DNA of 64,000 bases from Burkholderiales bacterium (GTDB taxonomy: Bacteria > Pseudomonadota > Gammaproteobacteria > Burkholderiales > Burkholderiaceae_C). The position numbers and the translations under genes were made by a program. The notes beneath the pieces are model-generated. The model ran no database searches. It saw only the letters and a list, made by a program, of their open reading frames with translations, and had not been told where the DNA came from. How positions within the stretch are numbered: the first letter of the stretch is position 1; each line of letters opens with the position of its first letter. Positions 8,943 to 16,856 of the stretch are shown here, piece by piece. The stretch covers positions 71,152 through 135,151 of the forward strand of contig JADJCH010000009.1 of the NCBI GenBank assembly GCA_016703325.1. The letters run 5' to 3'.

Positions 8943-9476
8943 ATGAACGTACTCATTCGACTGGTGCTGCTGTTCGCTGTGATCTATGTGATAGGACGGT
9001 TGATCCGGCGCGTCCTGGGTGAGCGAAAGGCGCAGGCGCCCGTCATGCTTGGACCGATCACTGGCCAGGCGACCCTGGTGGAGCCCTGGGTCTCACCTCG
9101 TGCGACGGTCCTTGTTGCTGCCGCGGGGGCTCTGCTGTCGTTGCTGTCACCGTGGTATGTCGGATGGCTCGGTGCACACTCCGCCCTCGACCCGAGGGCG
9201 ATGATGCTGTTGCTGCTGCTTTGGGCCTATCCCGTCGTCTGCGCTTGGCGCGGCCGTGCGATGCGGCCCTGGCTCGCCCGAGCTTGTGCGTTACTGGCCT
9301 TTCTGGCTGGGCTACTGATGCTGCTGGGCATCGTGTCGGACCGGTTCCTGTTCCTGCAAAGTCGGCCCACGTTGGGTGGCCTGGGCCATCTGATCTGCTC
9401 AATCGTTCTGATCCAGGGAGTCTCACGCTACACCCGTCCGCCAGAATCCACGATGAGGATCACTCCTTCTCTCTGA
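8943..9476 (+). CDS. Uncharacterised four-helix inner-membrane protein
   Basis: This protein has 177 residues. The ATG at 8943 was chosen because it opens directly into a first membrane helix (residues 2-20) ending in Arg-Arg. Three more hydrophobic segments lie at about residues 53-72, 83-98 and 108-130, and a short fourth stretch is near 148-160. There is a cytoplasmic loop with basic residues. It follows the 272-residue gene by 40 bases and ends the cassette; the next gene is convergent. No family is recognised. Probably a partner of the other two membrane proteins in the cassette. Confidence 0.55.
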   Translation: MNVLIRLVLLFAVIYVIGRLIRRVLGERKAQAPVMLGPITGQATLVEPWVSPRATVLVAAAGALLSLLSPWYVGWLGAHSALDPRAMMLLLLLWAYPVVCAWRGRAMRPWLARACALLAFLAGLLMLLGIVSDRFLFLQSRPTLGGLGHLICSIVLIQGVSRYTRPPESTMRITPSL

Positions 9477-9485
9477 TGCTCCCTG

Positions 9486-9510
9486 CCCGCCGACCTTCCC
9501 TGTCGGTGGG
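9486..9510. terminator. Hairpin between convergent genes
   Basis: Arms CCCGCCGAC (9486-9494) and GTCGGTGGG (9502-9510) pair over nine positions with one G-U, around a 7-base loop. It lies between the end of the WYL cassette and the convergent PIN relic. There is no U-tract on either strand, so intrinsic termination is uncertain. Confidence 0.35.
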
Positions 9511-9524
9511 ACTGACCACCTGGG

Positions 9525-9866
9525 TCAGCCGCAGTCGTGCGGTGTCCTCAGGCTGAGGGCAGCGACAATTCCGAACTGCAATGCCTGCCGGTCCTGCATC
9601 TGCACATGCGGCAGGGACAGCAGGTGTGTGAACACCGCTGCCACCGTGGCAGGCTCGAGCTTGTAGAAACCGCTCAGCACCCACTCGAGTTCCAGCGTCA
9701 CGGTGGTGGCTACGAACAGGGGTTTGCCACTCTTCAGCAGATCCCTGGCCGCCTCGCATTGGCGCTGGGTGGCTGCATCGGACTGCTCGGCCTGCACGTG
9801 GTAGCGCGCCAGCACATTGGTGTCCAGCGCGGTCAGCTGGGCCGTGCGGTGGGCGCGTCGGGTCAT
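9525..9866 (-). pseudogene. Truncated PIN-domain (VapC-like) toxin gene
   Basis: The 113 residues begin like a VapC ribonuclease. Asp15 sits in Leu-Asp-Thr-Asn-Val, and Glu59/Glu61 lie in the conserved Leu-Glu-Leu-Glu-Trp-Val-Leu segment. The frame then stops after the helix that normally precedes the Asp-Phe-x-Asp acidic residues. The C-terminal half of the active site is missing, and I found no continuation in other frames. No antitoxin gene precedes it. Instead its ATG overlaps the stop of the GPH transporter as ATGA. It is most likely a relic joined to the operon by rearrangement and probably inactive. Confidence 0.6.
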
Positions 9867-11380
9867 GGCTTGAGCAGGCTGGCCGGATCCCAGTCGGCGG
9901 GCACGTGTGGACCGCTGACTGCCACTGCCGCCGCCCCCGCCGCCCGATGGCGCCGCTCCAGCTCGGCGCGCACTTCGTTGGCGCGCTGTTCGTCCAGGTC
10001 GTAGTCGCGCATGATCCACAGCGCCAGCAGCGTGCCGAAGATCGGCACGCCGGAGTAGAACAGGCGCAGCCCGTCCACCGCGCCCGCCGCCTGGGTGGCC
10101 GCACCCGGTGCGAAGCCGACGAAGGACATGATGGCGCCGCTGAGCAGCCCGGCGATGGCGAAGCCGAACTTGACCATCCACCAGTAGATGGCGCCGAAGA
10201 TGCCCTCGCGCCGTTTGCCGGTGGCCAGCTCGTCGAGGTCGCAGACGTCGGCGGTCATCGACATCATCAGCGTGAACAGCCCGCCGATGCCGAAGGAGAA
10301 GAAGGGCAGCGCCAGCATGAACAGCCAGGGCTGGCCGGGCACCATCAGGAACCACAGCAGGATGTAGCCGACGATGGAGACGCCCTGCGAGAGCATGAAG
10401 GCGCTGCGTTTGCCCACCTTCCTGGACATCCAGGCCACCGTGGGGATGACCGCGAAGGTGGTGATCAGCGCGCCGACGCTGCCGAACAGCGTGGGCCAGA
10501 TGCCCGCTGCCGCCGCGTTGCCGGCGAACAGGTGGTAGACCACGATGAAGAAGGAGAACGCCGCCACCGTGTTGAAGGCGTTGAAGATCAGGAAGGTGGC
10601 GTAGCAGAGCTTGCGGAAGGGCCGCGAGCCGAAGGCTTCCTTGAAGCCGTTCAGGATCTCCCGCATGCCCGCACCCAGGTGGCGCCAGGTCAGTGGCAGC
10701 AGCTGCTCGTCGTGCAGGGTGGAACGGCTGGGCAGGAACAGCGCCGGCACCATCGCCAGCAGCATGCAGGCTGCCCCCACCCAGACCGACAGGCTGCGGG
10801 TGGCGGTGTCGGCGTTCTTGAACCAGCTGGGGTCGTACATCACCACCCAGAACCAGGGTGCGATCACCCAGGCCCACTGGCCGATCCACTGCGCCACGGC
10901 CATGATGCTGGTGCGCTCGTGGAAGTCGTCGCTCATCTCGTAGCCCATGGCCACGTAGGGAATGCTGAACAGCGTCAGCCCGCTGTAGAACACGATCGAC
11001 CAGGCCAGGAAGTAGGCAAAGTTGTAGGCGATGCCGTCTTCCCGGTAGAGCTGCCACATGGCCACGAAGGAGATGCCCATCACGATCGCACCGACGAAGA
11101 CGTACTGCCGCCGCCGGCCCCACTTCGAGCGGGTGTTGTCGGAGATGAAACCCATGATCGGGTCGGTGAGCGAATCGAACACCCGCGGCAGGAAGAACAG
11201 CACCCCCCACATCCAGCCCGGGAAGCCCATGTCCTGTACCAGCACCACCATGAAGATGCCGAGTGCGGCCGGGAACATCTGGTTGGCCAGCATGCCCAGC
11301 CCGAAAGCCACCTTGTGGCGAAACGGCACCTTGTGGCCCGCCGGGGTGGCAGGGGCGGCGCTGGGGGGGGTTGAGGTCAT
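9863..11380 (-). CDS. GPH-family sugar:cation symporter (MelB-like, MFS fold)
   Basis: This 505-residue protein has twelve predicted membrane helices. The N-terminal region (about residues 65-90) carries the GPH hallmark Asp-Ser-Leu-Thr-Asp-Pro-Ile-Met-Gly, followed by Asn-Thr-Arg-Ser-Lys-Trp-Gly-Arg-Arg. GPH proteins import galactosides, pentosides, hexuronides and other glycosides with Na+ or H+. Its ATG overlaps the GH17 stop as ATGA, so it is translationally coupled to the glucanase genes. The inferred substrate is beta-1,3-gluco-oligosaccharide crossing the inner membrane to cytoplasmic GH17/GH16 enzymes and the phosphorylase. Substrate identity is contextual only. Confidence 0.85.
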   Translation of the reverse strand: MTSTPPSAAPATPAGHKVPFRHKVAFGLGMLANQMFPAALGIFMVVLVQDMGFPGWMWGVLFFLPRVFDSLTDPIMGFISDNTRSKWGRRRQYVFVGAIVMGISFVAMWQLYREDGIAYNFAYFLAWSIVFYSGLTLFSIPYVAMGYEMSDDFHERTSIMAVAQWIGQWAWVIAPWFWVVMYDPSWFKNADTATRSLSVWVGAACMLLAMVPALFLPSRSTLHDEQLLPLTWRHLGAGMREILNGFKEAFGSRPFRKLCYATFLIFNAFNTVAAFSFFIVVYHLFAGNAAAAGIWPTLFGSVGALITTFAVIPTVAWMSRKVGKRSAFMLSQGVSIVGYILLWFLMVPGQPWLFMLALPFFSFGIGGLFTLMMSMTADVCDLDELATGKRREGIFGAIYWWMVKFGFAIAGLLSGAIMSFVGFAPGAATQAAGAVDGLRLFYSGVPIFGTLLALWIMRDYDLDEQRANEVRAELERRHRAAGAAAVAVSGPHVPADWDPASLLKP

Positions 11381-12363
11381 GCCGGGGGCTCCAGGGAGGG
11401 CAGGGGATCAGGCGTCGGCGCGGTGATCGGGTCGGGTGGCCGGAATCCCGGAAAGAGTGCCTGCACCACCGGCTTGGGCTGCCGGTCGACGGTGTACAGG
11501 CCCCAGTGCTTCTCCGGCTCCAGCGGGTCGGGTGAACCCTTCCAGGGCTCGTCGAAGGCCTCGAAGACGAAACACAGCCGGCCCGACTCACGGCTCCAGT
11601 CCATCAGCTCGCGCACATAGCGGGTCTGCAGTTGCGCGTTGGCATCGGCAGCGCGCATGCCGCGGCCGTTGCTGGCGGTGCACCAGCCGGCTTCGGTGAT
11701 GACCACCGGTTGGTCGGGGTACAGCCGCGCGACGCTGTCGACATTGGCCTGGGTGTAGGCCAGCGCCCGCTCGATCGACTGGTACTCCCAGAGCGGGTAG
11801 GTGTGCAGCGAGATGAAGTCCACCTCCGCGACCAGCGCTCGCAGCTTGTCCAGCCAGGGCACGTAGTTCTCGCAGAAGGTGACCGGCTGGGCGACGGCCG
11901 TCCGGACCCGGCGAACGTACTCGACCATGCGCGGCACCGGCACCAGGTGGTCGGTCCAGTCGACGGTGCATTCATTGCCCACCGCCACCGCGAAGACGAT
12001 GTCCGCGTGGGCGCGGGCGAGCTCGATCAGGCGGCCCAGCTCCGCTGCGTTCTCGCGGGTGTTGGCGGCGAGCTGTGTGTCGTCATGGAGGCCTCCCCAG
12101 GGGCAGGCCGGGTTGCTGGCCTCGGCGCCCAGGTAGGCGCCCAGCAGCACACGCAGGGGCAGCTGGTCTTCGCGGATGACCTGCAGCACCCGCTCGGCAT
12201 GCGGGCTGCAGTCGTACAGGCGCAAGAGCGGCCAGTGGGGCACAAGCAGCTGCAGGTCCTCGCGGATCTGCGCGAGGCTGGGGTAGCGGCGCTGGTCAGG
12301 GCTCTGGCCGTCGCGGTAGCCGGAGTAGCAGATGGCGTTGCCGGTGGGCAGCTGCAGTGTCAT
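11377..12363 (-). CDS. Glycoside hydrolase family 17, cytoplasmic
   Basis: This 328-residue protein has no signal peptide and consists of a single GH17 barrel. The acid/base Glu is E131 in Val-Gly-Asn-Glu and the nucleophile is E224 in Thr-Glu-Ala-Gly-Trp. Phe-Asp-Glu-Pro-Trp-Lys follows near residue 265. GAGG lies 4 bases before the ATG, and the upstream GH17 gene ends 9 bases before. The C-terminal ~20 residues are a Pro-rich tail. It probably hydrolyses or transfers short beta-1,3-glucans inside the cell. Two adjacent cytoplasmic GH17 genes plus a secreted one at 1583 suggest divided labour over chain length or transglycosylation. Confidence 0.85.
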   Translation of the reverse strand: MTLQLPTGNAICYSGYRDGQSPDQRRYPSLAQIREDLQLLVPHWPLLRLYDCSPHAERVLQVIREDQLPLRVLLGAYLGAEASNPACPWGGLHDDTQLAANTRENAAELGRLIELARAHADIVFAVAVGNECTVDWTDHLVPVPRMVEYVRRVRTAVAQPVTFCENYVPWLDKLRALVAEVDFISLHTYPLWEYQSIERALAYTQANVDSVARLYPDQPVVITEAGWCTASNGRGMRAADANAQLQTRYVRELMDWSRESGRLCFVFEAFDEPWKGSPDPLEPEKHWGLYTVDRQPKPVVQALFPGFRPPDPITAPTPDPLPSLEPPA

Positions 12364-12372
12364 GTTGCCTCG

Positions 12373-13455
12373 TCAGCCGAACTTGAGCTGGCCGTCCTTG
12401 TTCCACAGGCCCCAGAAGGCGCCGACATCGCCCTCGGCGCCCACCTTCCAGGCCTCGTCGAAGGCGGCGAAGTGGAACCACTCGATGCCCTCGGCGTCGG
12501 CCCAGGCCGCGGTGTCGACAAAGTAGTGCATCGCTGCCTCGGTGCCCGGCACCGCGCCGTGGAAGGCGCTGCCCTGGTCGGGCCAGCCGGTTTCGCTGAT
12601 GACGATGCGTTTGCCGGGCGCGGCCGCGCGGGTGCGTGCCAGCATGCTCTGCATGTAGGGCAGCGCGTGTTCACGCGGGCAGCCTTCCCAGAAGGGGTAG
12701 CAGTTGGTCATCACCACGTCGCAGGCGGCGGTGATGCGCGGGTGCAGCTCGAACAGGTAGTAGGCATCGACATAACCCACCGGCACGCCCGGCAGCGCGG
12801 CCTGGACGCGCCGGATGCAGGCCAGCAGCTCTTCCTCGCCCATGTCCTCGCGCAGCAGCACCTCGTTGCCCACGGCGACCAGGTCGGCATGGCCGGCCCG
12901 GGCCACGGCGATCAGTCCCTCGATCTCGCGCGCATTGATCGCCGCATCGGTGCCCAGCCAGGCGCCGACCAGGGTCTTGAAGCCCAGTTCGTGGGCGATG
13001 CGGGGGGTGTGTTCGTGGCCGTCGGTGCAGGAGAAGCTGCGCACCCAGCGCGCGTGCGGTTGCAGGATCTGCAGCCGTGCGCGGATCTGTGCCTCGCCGA
13101 TGTTGTCGCCGGGCTGCTGGCCTTCGAGGTAGGGGCTGAAGCACAGGCCGTGGATGCCGCGGGTCAGCGTGGCACGGAAGGCTTCGGCGAGCGGGGAGGG
13201 CGGCAGGCCGGCCGGCATGGCCGCGGCGACGGCTGCAGTGGCTTGGGCGCCTGCGGCCTGCGCAACCCCTGCACCGGAGCAATCCGGCAGCGTATCGCCG
13301 GTGGGGCGGACCCCCCCGGCGGGCAGGGGCTCGGACGGGTCCGCGTCGTTCGCTTGGCCCGGTTCAGTGCCCTCGGCACCGTTCCAGTGGGGCGGGTCGG
13401 TGATCGCGGGCCAACCGGGGCGGGCAGGGTGATCAGGGTGAACAGGGCGGCTCAT
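12373..13455 (-). CDS. Glycoside hydrolase family 17 with Pro/Ala-rich N-terminus
   Basis: The start at 13455 is set by AGGAG 9 bases upstream and gives 360 residues. The first ~90 residues are Pro/Gly/Ala-rich, low in complexity and without membrane or signal character. From about residue 95 a GH17 barrel runs to the end, with acid/base E198 (Val-Gly-Asn-Glu) and nucleophile E288 (Ser-Glu-Thr-Gly-Trp). It ends almost directly after the barrel. It lies 37 bases downstream of GH16 and 9 bases upstream of the second GH17 in the same operon. The tail may be a flexible tether or spacer; I know no function for it. A cytoplasmic role on oligoglucans is inferred. Confidence 0.8.
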   Translation of the reverse strand: MSRPVHPDHPARPGWPAITDPPHWNGAEGTEPGQANDADPSEPLPAGGVRPTGDTLPDCSGAGVAQAAGAQATAAVAAAMPAGLPPSPLAEAFRATLTRGIHGLCFSPYLEGQQPGDNIGEAQIRARLQILQPHARWVRSFSCTDGHEHTPRIAHELGFKTLVGAWLGTDAAINAREIEGLIAVARAGHADLVAVGNEVLLREDMGEEELLACIRRVQAALPGVPVGYVDAYYLFELHPRITAACDVVMTNCYPFWEGCPREHALPYMQSMLARTRAAAPGKRIVISETGWPDQGSAFHGAVPGTEAAMHYFVDTAAWADAEGIEWFHFAAFDEAWKVGAEGDVGAFWGLWNKDGQLKFG

Positions 13456-13492
13456 GAGGGCGGACTCCTGCGGGGCTGAGCGTTGGGGCGAT

Positions 13493-14464
13493 TCACAGCC
13501 GCCGCTCGGCCACATGGCCGGGCTGCCAGGGCTTCACACCCGGTCCGCGCCGTTTCGCCTTGCCGTAGCCGCCGACCTTGTCGTACACCCGCACATAGTC
13601 CACCACCAGTTCGGCCGGAAACTGCGTCGCCGGGTTCGGCAGACCGGGAAAGTTGCCCCCCACGGCCACGTTCATCAACAGGTAAAACGGCTGGTCGAAG
13701 GGCGCCGGCCAGGGGTTCAGGTCGGCCGCTCCGGTGGCCTCCACACCCTGGCCGTCTTCGATGCGGCTGCAGCTCCACCAGTGGCGATAGGTGCAGGTCT
13801 GGGTGTCGTCGACGAAGAAGCGGATCTCGCCCGGCTCCCATTCCACCGCGTAGACATGCCAGTCGCTCACCCGGCTGCCGCCGGGCAGGGCATGGGTGGT
13901 GGTGATGAGCGAGCGGCGCGGGAAGCTGGAGCCGAAGTGCAGGCTGTTGAGTACCTCCTCCGGCCGCTCGCCGACGATCTCCATCAGGTCGATTTCTCCG
14001 CTGGCCGCCCAGCCGCCGTAGCGGTCGTCCACCGGCAGCATCCACAGCGCCGGCCACAGGCCCTTGCCCCAGGGCACGCGGGCACGGATCTCGATGCGGC
14101 CATACAGCTTGGAGAAGAGCACCCTGCCGTCGCGCGCCTTGGTCTTCAGCCGTGCGGAGGTGTAGCCGCAGCCGTGCAGCGGTGCCTTCACGGCGCGGAT
14201 GAAGACGCAGCTGTCGCGCACCTGCACGTTCTCCGGCTCGGCGGTGTAGTACTGCAGCTCCTCGTTGCCCCAGCCGGCCACCCACTGGTGCACCCGGTAG
14301 TCGAAAAAGCCGTTGCCGAGGTCGAAGTCCCACTTGCTTCGGTCCACCGTGTCGCCATCGAACTCATCGGACCAGACCAGTGTCCAGGTCGGTCGCCGGC
14401 CGGACGCTCGGGTGATGACAGAGGGGCTGTCTGCGGTGCTGTGACCAGTCGTTCGCTGGAGCAT
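13493..14464 (-). CDS. Glycoside hydrolase family 16, laminarinase-like (endo-beta-1,3-glucanase)
   Basis: The start at 14464 is preferred because AGGAG lies 9 bases upstream; in-frame ATGs at 14488 and 14557 have none, and 14557 would lie upstream of the operator. The 323 residues carry the GH16 catalytic motif Glu157-Ile-Asp159-Leu-Met-Glu162 (nucleophile, helper, acid/base). Conserved Trp-rich strands (Trp-Pro-Ala-Leu-Trp-Met-Leu-Pro) precede it, and a C-terminal Phe-Pro-Ala-Glu-x-x-Val-Asp-Tyr-Val-Arg-Val-Tyr follows. No signal peptide is visible, which is unusual because most bacterial laminarinases are secreted. It is first in the operon after the LacI operator. Confidence 0.85.
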   Translation of the reverse strand: MLQRTTGHSTADSPSVITRASGRRPTWTLVWSDEFDGDTVDRSKWDFDLGNGFFDYRVHQWVAGWGNEELQYYTAEPENVQVRDSCVFIRAVKAPLHGCGYTSARLKTKARDGRVLFSKLYGRIEIRARVPWGKGLWPALWMLPVDDRYGGWAASGEIDLMEIVGERPEEVLNSLHFGSSFPRRSLITTTHALPGGSRVSDWHVYAVEWEPGEIRFFVDDTQTCTYRHWWSCSRIEDGQGVEATGAADLNPWPAPFDQPFYLLMNVAVGGNFPGLPNPATQFPAELVVDYVRVYDKVGGYGKAKRRGPGVKPWQPGHVAERRL

Positions 14465-14509
14465 GGAAAGGGTCTCCTGGGCGCGCATTGATTCGGACCC
14501 GACAGGTCT

Positions 14510-14523
14510 TGAAAGCGCTTTCA
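14510..14523. promoter_or_regulatory. LacI-family operator 2 (14-bp perfect palindrome)
   Basis: TGAAAGCGCTTTCA is identical to the site at 144-157. It lies 46 bases upstream of the GH16 start and between that gene and the LacI-type regulator that is read toward it. On the minus strand, a -10-like AATATG overlaps the upstream edge of the palindrome. The shared site marks both arms of the glucan regulon. Confidence 0.8.
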
Positions 14524-14600
14524 TATTCTCGCTGGCGGGGGCTGGATGGCAGGTCATGGAATACCCGAGGGACGGACCTCTGGGGGGCCCGGCGGTCGGC

Positions 14601-15659
14601 TCAGGCGCGCGAGGCGGGCGCCTGTGTCGATTCGCGCAGCACCAGCCGAGGCGGTGGCATGCTGGCGATGGGCCGTTCGCCGTTGAGCATCTGCAGCATC
14701 GCCTGGGCGGCGAGCTGTCCCATCTCGTAGGCGGGCTGGTGCACCGTGGTCAGCGGTGGCAGGCTGTGGCGGGAAGCCAGCAGGTCGTCAAAGCCGACGA
14801 TCGACACATCCTGCGGCACCTGCAGGCCATGGCGGTGCAGCGCGAGGCGGGCGCCGACGGCCATCTGGTCGTTGGCGGCGAACAGGGCGGTGAAGCGCTG
14901 GCGCGATTCGAGCAGTCGCTCCGTCGCGGCCAGCCCGCCCTCTTCGTGGAACAGGCCCGGCGACACCAGCGCGGCGTCGAAGCTCAGGCCGGCGGCCTCC
15001 AGTGCGGCCCGGTAGCCGCGCTCGCGCTCCAGCGCATCCGGGTGCGCGGCGTCTCCGGCGATGAAGGCGATGCGCCGGTGGCCCTGTTCGAGCAGGTGCT
15101 CCGTGGCCAGGCGGGCGCCCTCAAAGTTGTCGAACTGCAGTGAAAACAGGTTGGTGGCCTTCAACTTGCGGCCGGTCACCACCAGCGGCAGGCTGCGTGC
15201 ACAGTTGCGCAGCGCGCTGTCGGCCAGGCGGCCGTCGAGCACGATGATGCCGTCCACCCGCCGCGCGCGCAGCAGCTCGATGCAGCGTGCCTCCTCCACC
15301 GCGTTCCAGTGGCCACTGGCGAACAACGGGCTGTAGCCGGCCTGGTCGAGCGTGTCCTCGACGCCGCGCAGCGCCACGCCATAGAAAGGGCTGTCGATCG
15401 CCTGCGTCACCACACCCACACTCAACGTGCGCCCGCCCGCCAGACCGCGTGCCACCGGGTTGGGCACGAAGCCCAGCTGGGCGATGGCCTGTTCCACTGC
15501 CTGGCGCTTGTCGTCGGAGACCGAGGCGGTGCCGTTCAGGATGCGCGACACCGTGCTGGGCGACACCCCGGCCGCCTGGGCCACCTGGTCCAGCGTCACC
15601 GGCCCGGTTGAGCCGCGGCTCGTTGCTCTCGAACGGGTGGGGCGGGAAGCGGTGGCCAT
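14601..15659 (-). CDS. LacI/GalR-family repressor of the glucan regulon
   Basis: This protein has 352 residues from the ATG at 15659. Residues about 21-70 form the LacI DNA-binding domain: Thr-Leu-Asp-Gln-Val-Ala, Ser-Pro-Ser-Thr-Val-Ser-Arg-Ile-Leu-Asn, and the hinge helix Asn-Pro-Val-Ala-Arg-Gly-Leu. A periplasmic-binding-protein-like effector domain follows, with Asp-Asp-Leu-Leu-Ala near the end. It precedes GH16 on the same strand with operator 2 in the 136-base gap, so the enzyme genes can be controlled separately from the regulator. The effector is probably a beta-1,3-gluco-oligosaccharide or its phosphorylated product (inference). Confidence 0.88.
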   Translation of the reverse strand: MATASRPTRSRATSRGSTGPVTLDQVAQAAGVSPSTVSRILNGTASVSDDKRQAVEQAIAQLGFVPNPVARGLAGGRTLSVGVVTQAIDSPFYGVALRGVEDTLDQAGYSPLFASGHWNAVEEARCIELLRARRVDGIIVLDGRLADSALRNCARSLPLVVTGRKLKATNLFSLQFDNFEGARLATEHLLEQGHRRIAFIAGDAAHPDALERERGYRAALEAAGLSFDAALVSPGLFHEEGGLAATERLLESRQRFTALFAANDQMAVGARLALHRHGLQVPQDVSIVGFDDLLASRHSLPPLTTVHQPAYEMGQLAAQAMLQMLNGERPIASMPPPRLVLRESTQAPASRA

Positions 15660-15819
15660 GGGGTCAGCGGTGGAGCAGGTTGCGAGTGTATCGACTCGTG
15701 ACCCGCCTGCGTCACCTGCCTGCGTCAGCCGCCCGACGGCATCTTCCCAACGGCCGCCCACTGCCCGCCACCAACGCCGCCGCCGTTCCGGGCCAAGGCC
15801 GGTCCGGCCCTGCGCGGGA

Positions 15820-16743
15820 TCAATAGACTTCCGGCACGTACATTTCGGCAGGCACCGGCTGGCGGAAGTACTCCTCGTTTCGCACCCGCTCGGGCAGCAG
15901 CACCGGCGCATGCTCGATGTCGTGGTAGTCGAACTGGCTGAGCAGGTGATGGATGCAGTTCAGGCGGGCGCGCTTCTTGTCCACCGCCTGCACCACCCAC
16001 CACGGAGCTTCGGGGATGTGGGTGCGCTCCAGCATCGCCTCCTTGGCCTTGGTGTAGTCCTCCCAGCGGCGGCGGCTTTCCAGGTCCATCGGGCTGAGCT
16101 TCCACTGCTTCAGCGGGTCGTGGATGCGGCTGAGGAAGCGCAGGTGCTGCTCTTCGTCGGTGATGGAGAACCAGTACTTGATCAGCCGGATGCCCGAGCG
16201 CACCAGCATGCGTTCAAACTCCGGCACCGAGCGGAAGAACTCCTCCACATCATCGTCGGAGCAGAAGTCCATGACCCGCTCCACACCGGCGCGGTTGTAC
16301 CAGCTGCGGTCGAACAGCACCATTTCACCGGCAGCCGGCAGGTGCGGCACGTAGCGCTGGAAGTACCACTGGGTGCGCTCGCGGCTGTTGGGGGCCGGCA
16401 GCGCGACCGTACGGCAGACGCGCGGGTTCAACCGCTGGGTGATGCGCTTGATGGCGCCGCCCTTGCCGGCCGCATCCCGCCCTTCGAACAGGATTACCAC
16501 CTTCTGGCCGGTGTGCGCCACCCAGTCCTGCAGCTCCACCAGTTCGGCCTGCAGGCGAAACAGCTCGCGGAAGTAGCGCAGCCGAGCAGCGCGCTGCTCG
16601 TCACCGGTCGCGCTGTCCTCGGCAGCCAGCACATCCTCGGCGCTGCGGTCCTCGATCTCGAGCTCCAGCTCCTCGTCGTAGCCGTCGATCAGGTCGGCGC
16701 GCAGCCGGCGCAGCAGTTCATCGTGGGAAGTGGTGTCGCTCAT
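15820..16743 (-). CDS. ppk2: Polyphosphate kinase 2 (PPK2 family)
   Basis: The 307 residues from ATG 16743 hold one PPK2 domain. The Walker A motif Gly-Arg-Asp-Ala-Ala-Gly-Lys-Gly-Gly lies at 88-96 and the Walker B-type Asp145-Arg-Ser-Trp-Tyr-Asn follows. Lid-module residues follow, including Lys-Tyr-Trp-Phe-Ser-Ile and Trp-Trp-Val-Val. PPK2 enzymes transfer phosphate between polyphosphate and nucleotides. The single-domain length with the N-terminal extension matches class I. Start choice drops 39 upstream residues without family features. The CHAD protein gene upstream on the same strand (113-base gap) fits a shared polyphosphate role. Confidence 0.92.
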   Translation of the reverse strand: MSDTTSHDELLRRLRADLIDGYDEELELEIEDRSAEDVLAAEDSATGDEQRAARLRYFRELFRLQAELVELQDWVAHTGQKVVILFEGRDAAGKGGAIKRITQRLNPRVCRTVALPAPNSRERTQWYFQRYVPHLPAAGEMVLFDRSWYNRAGVERVMDFCSDDDVEEFFRSVPEFERMLVRSGIRLIKYWFSITDEEQHLRFLSRIHDPLKQWKLSPMDLESRRRWEDYTKAKEAMLERTHIPEAPWWVVQAVDKKRARLNCIHHLLSQFDYHDIEHAPVLLPERVRNEEYFRQPVPAEMYVPEVY

Positions 16744-16856
16744 GGTGCGTCGATGGTGTGAAACGGGTCGCGTGGCAGACGAAAGAAGATCAGCATCCCC
16801 GACGAACATGTCGATTCGATGACAGGTGCTGTGGGGCGCCTTGGCGCTTTGCGTCC

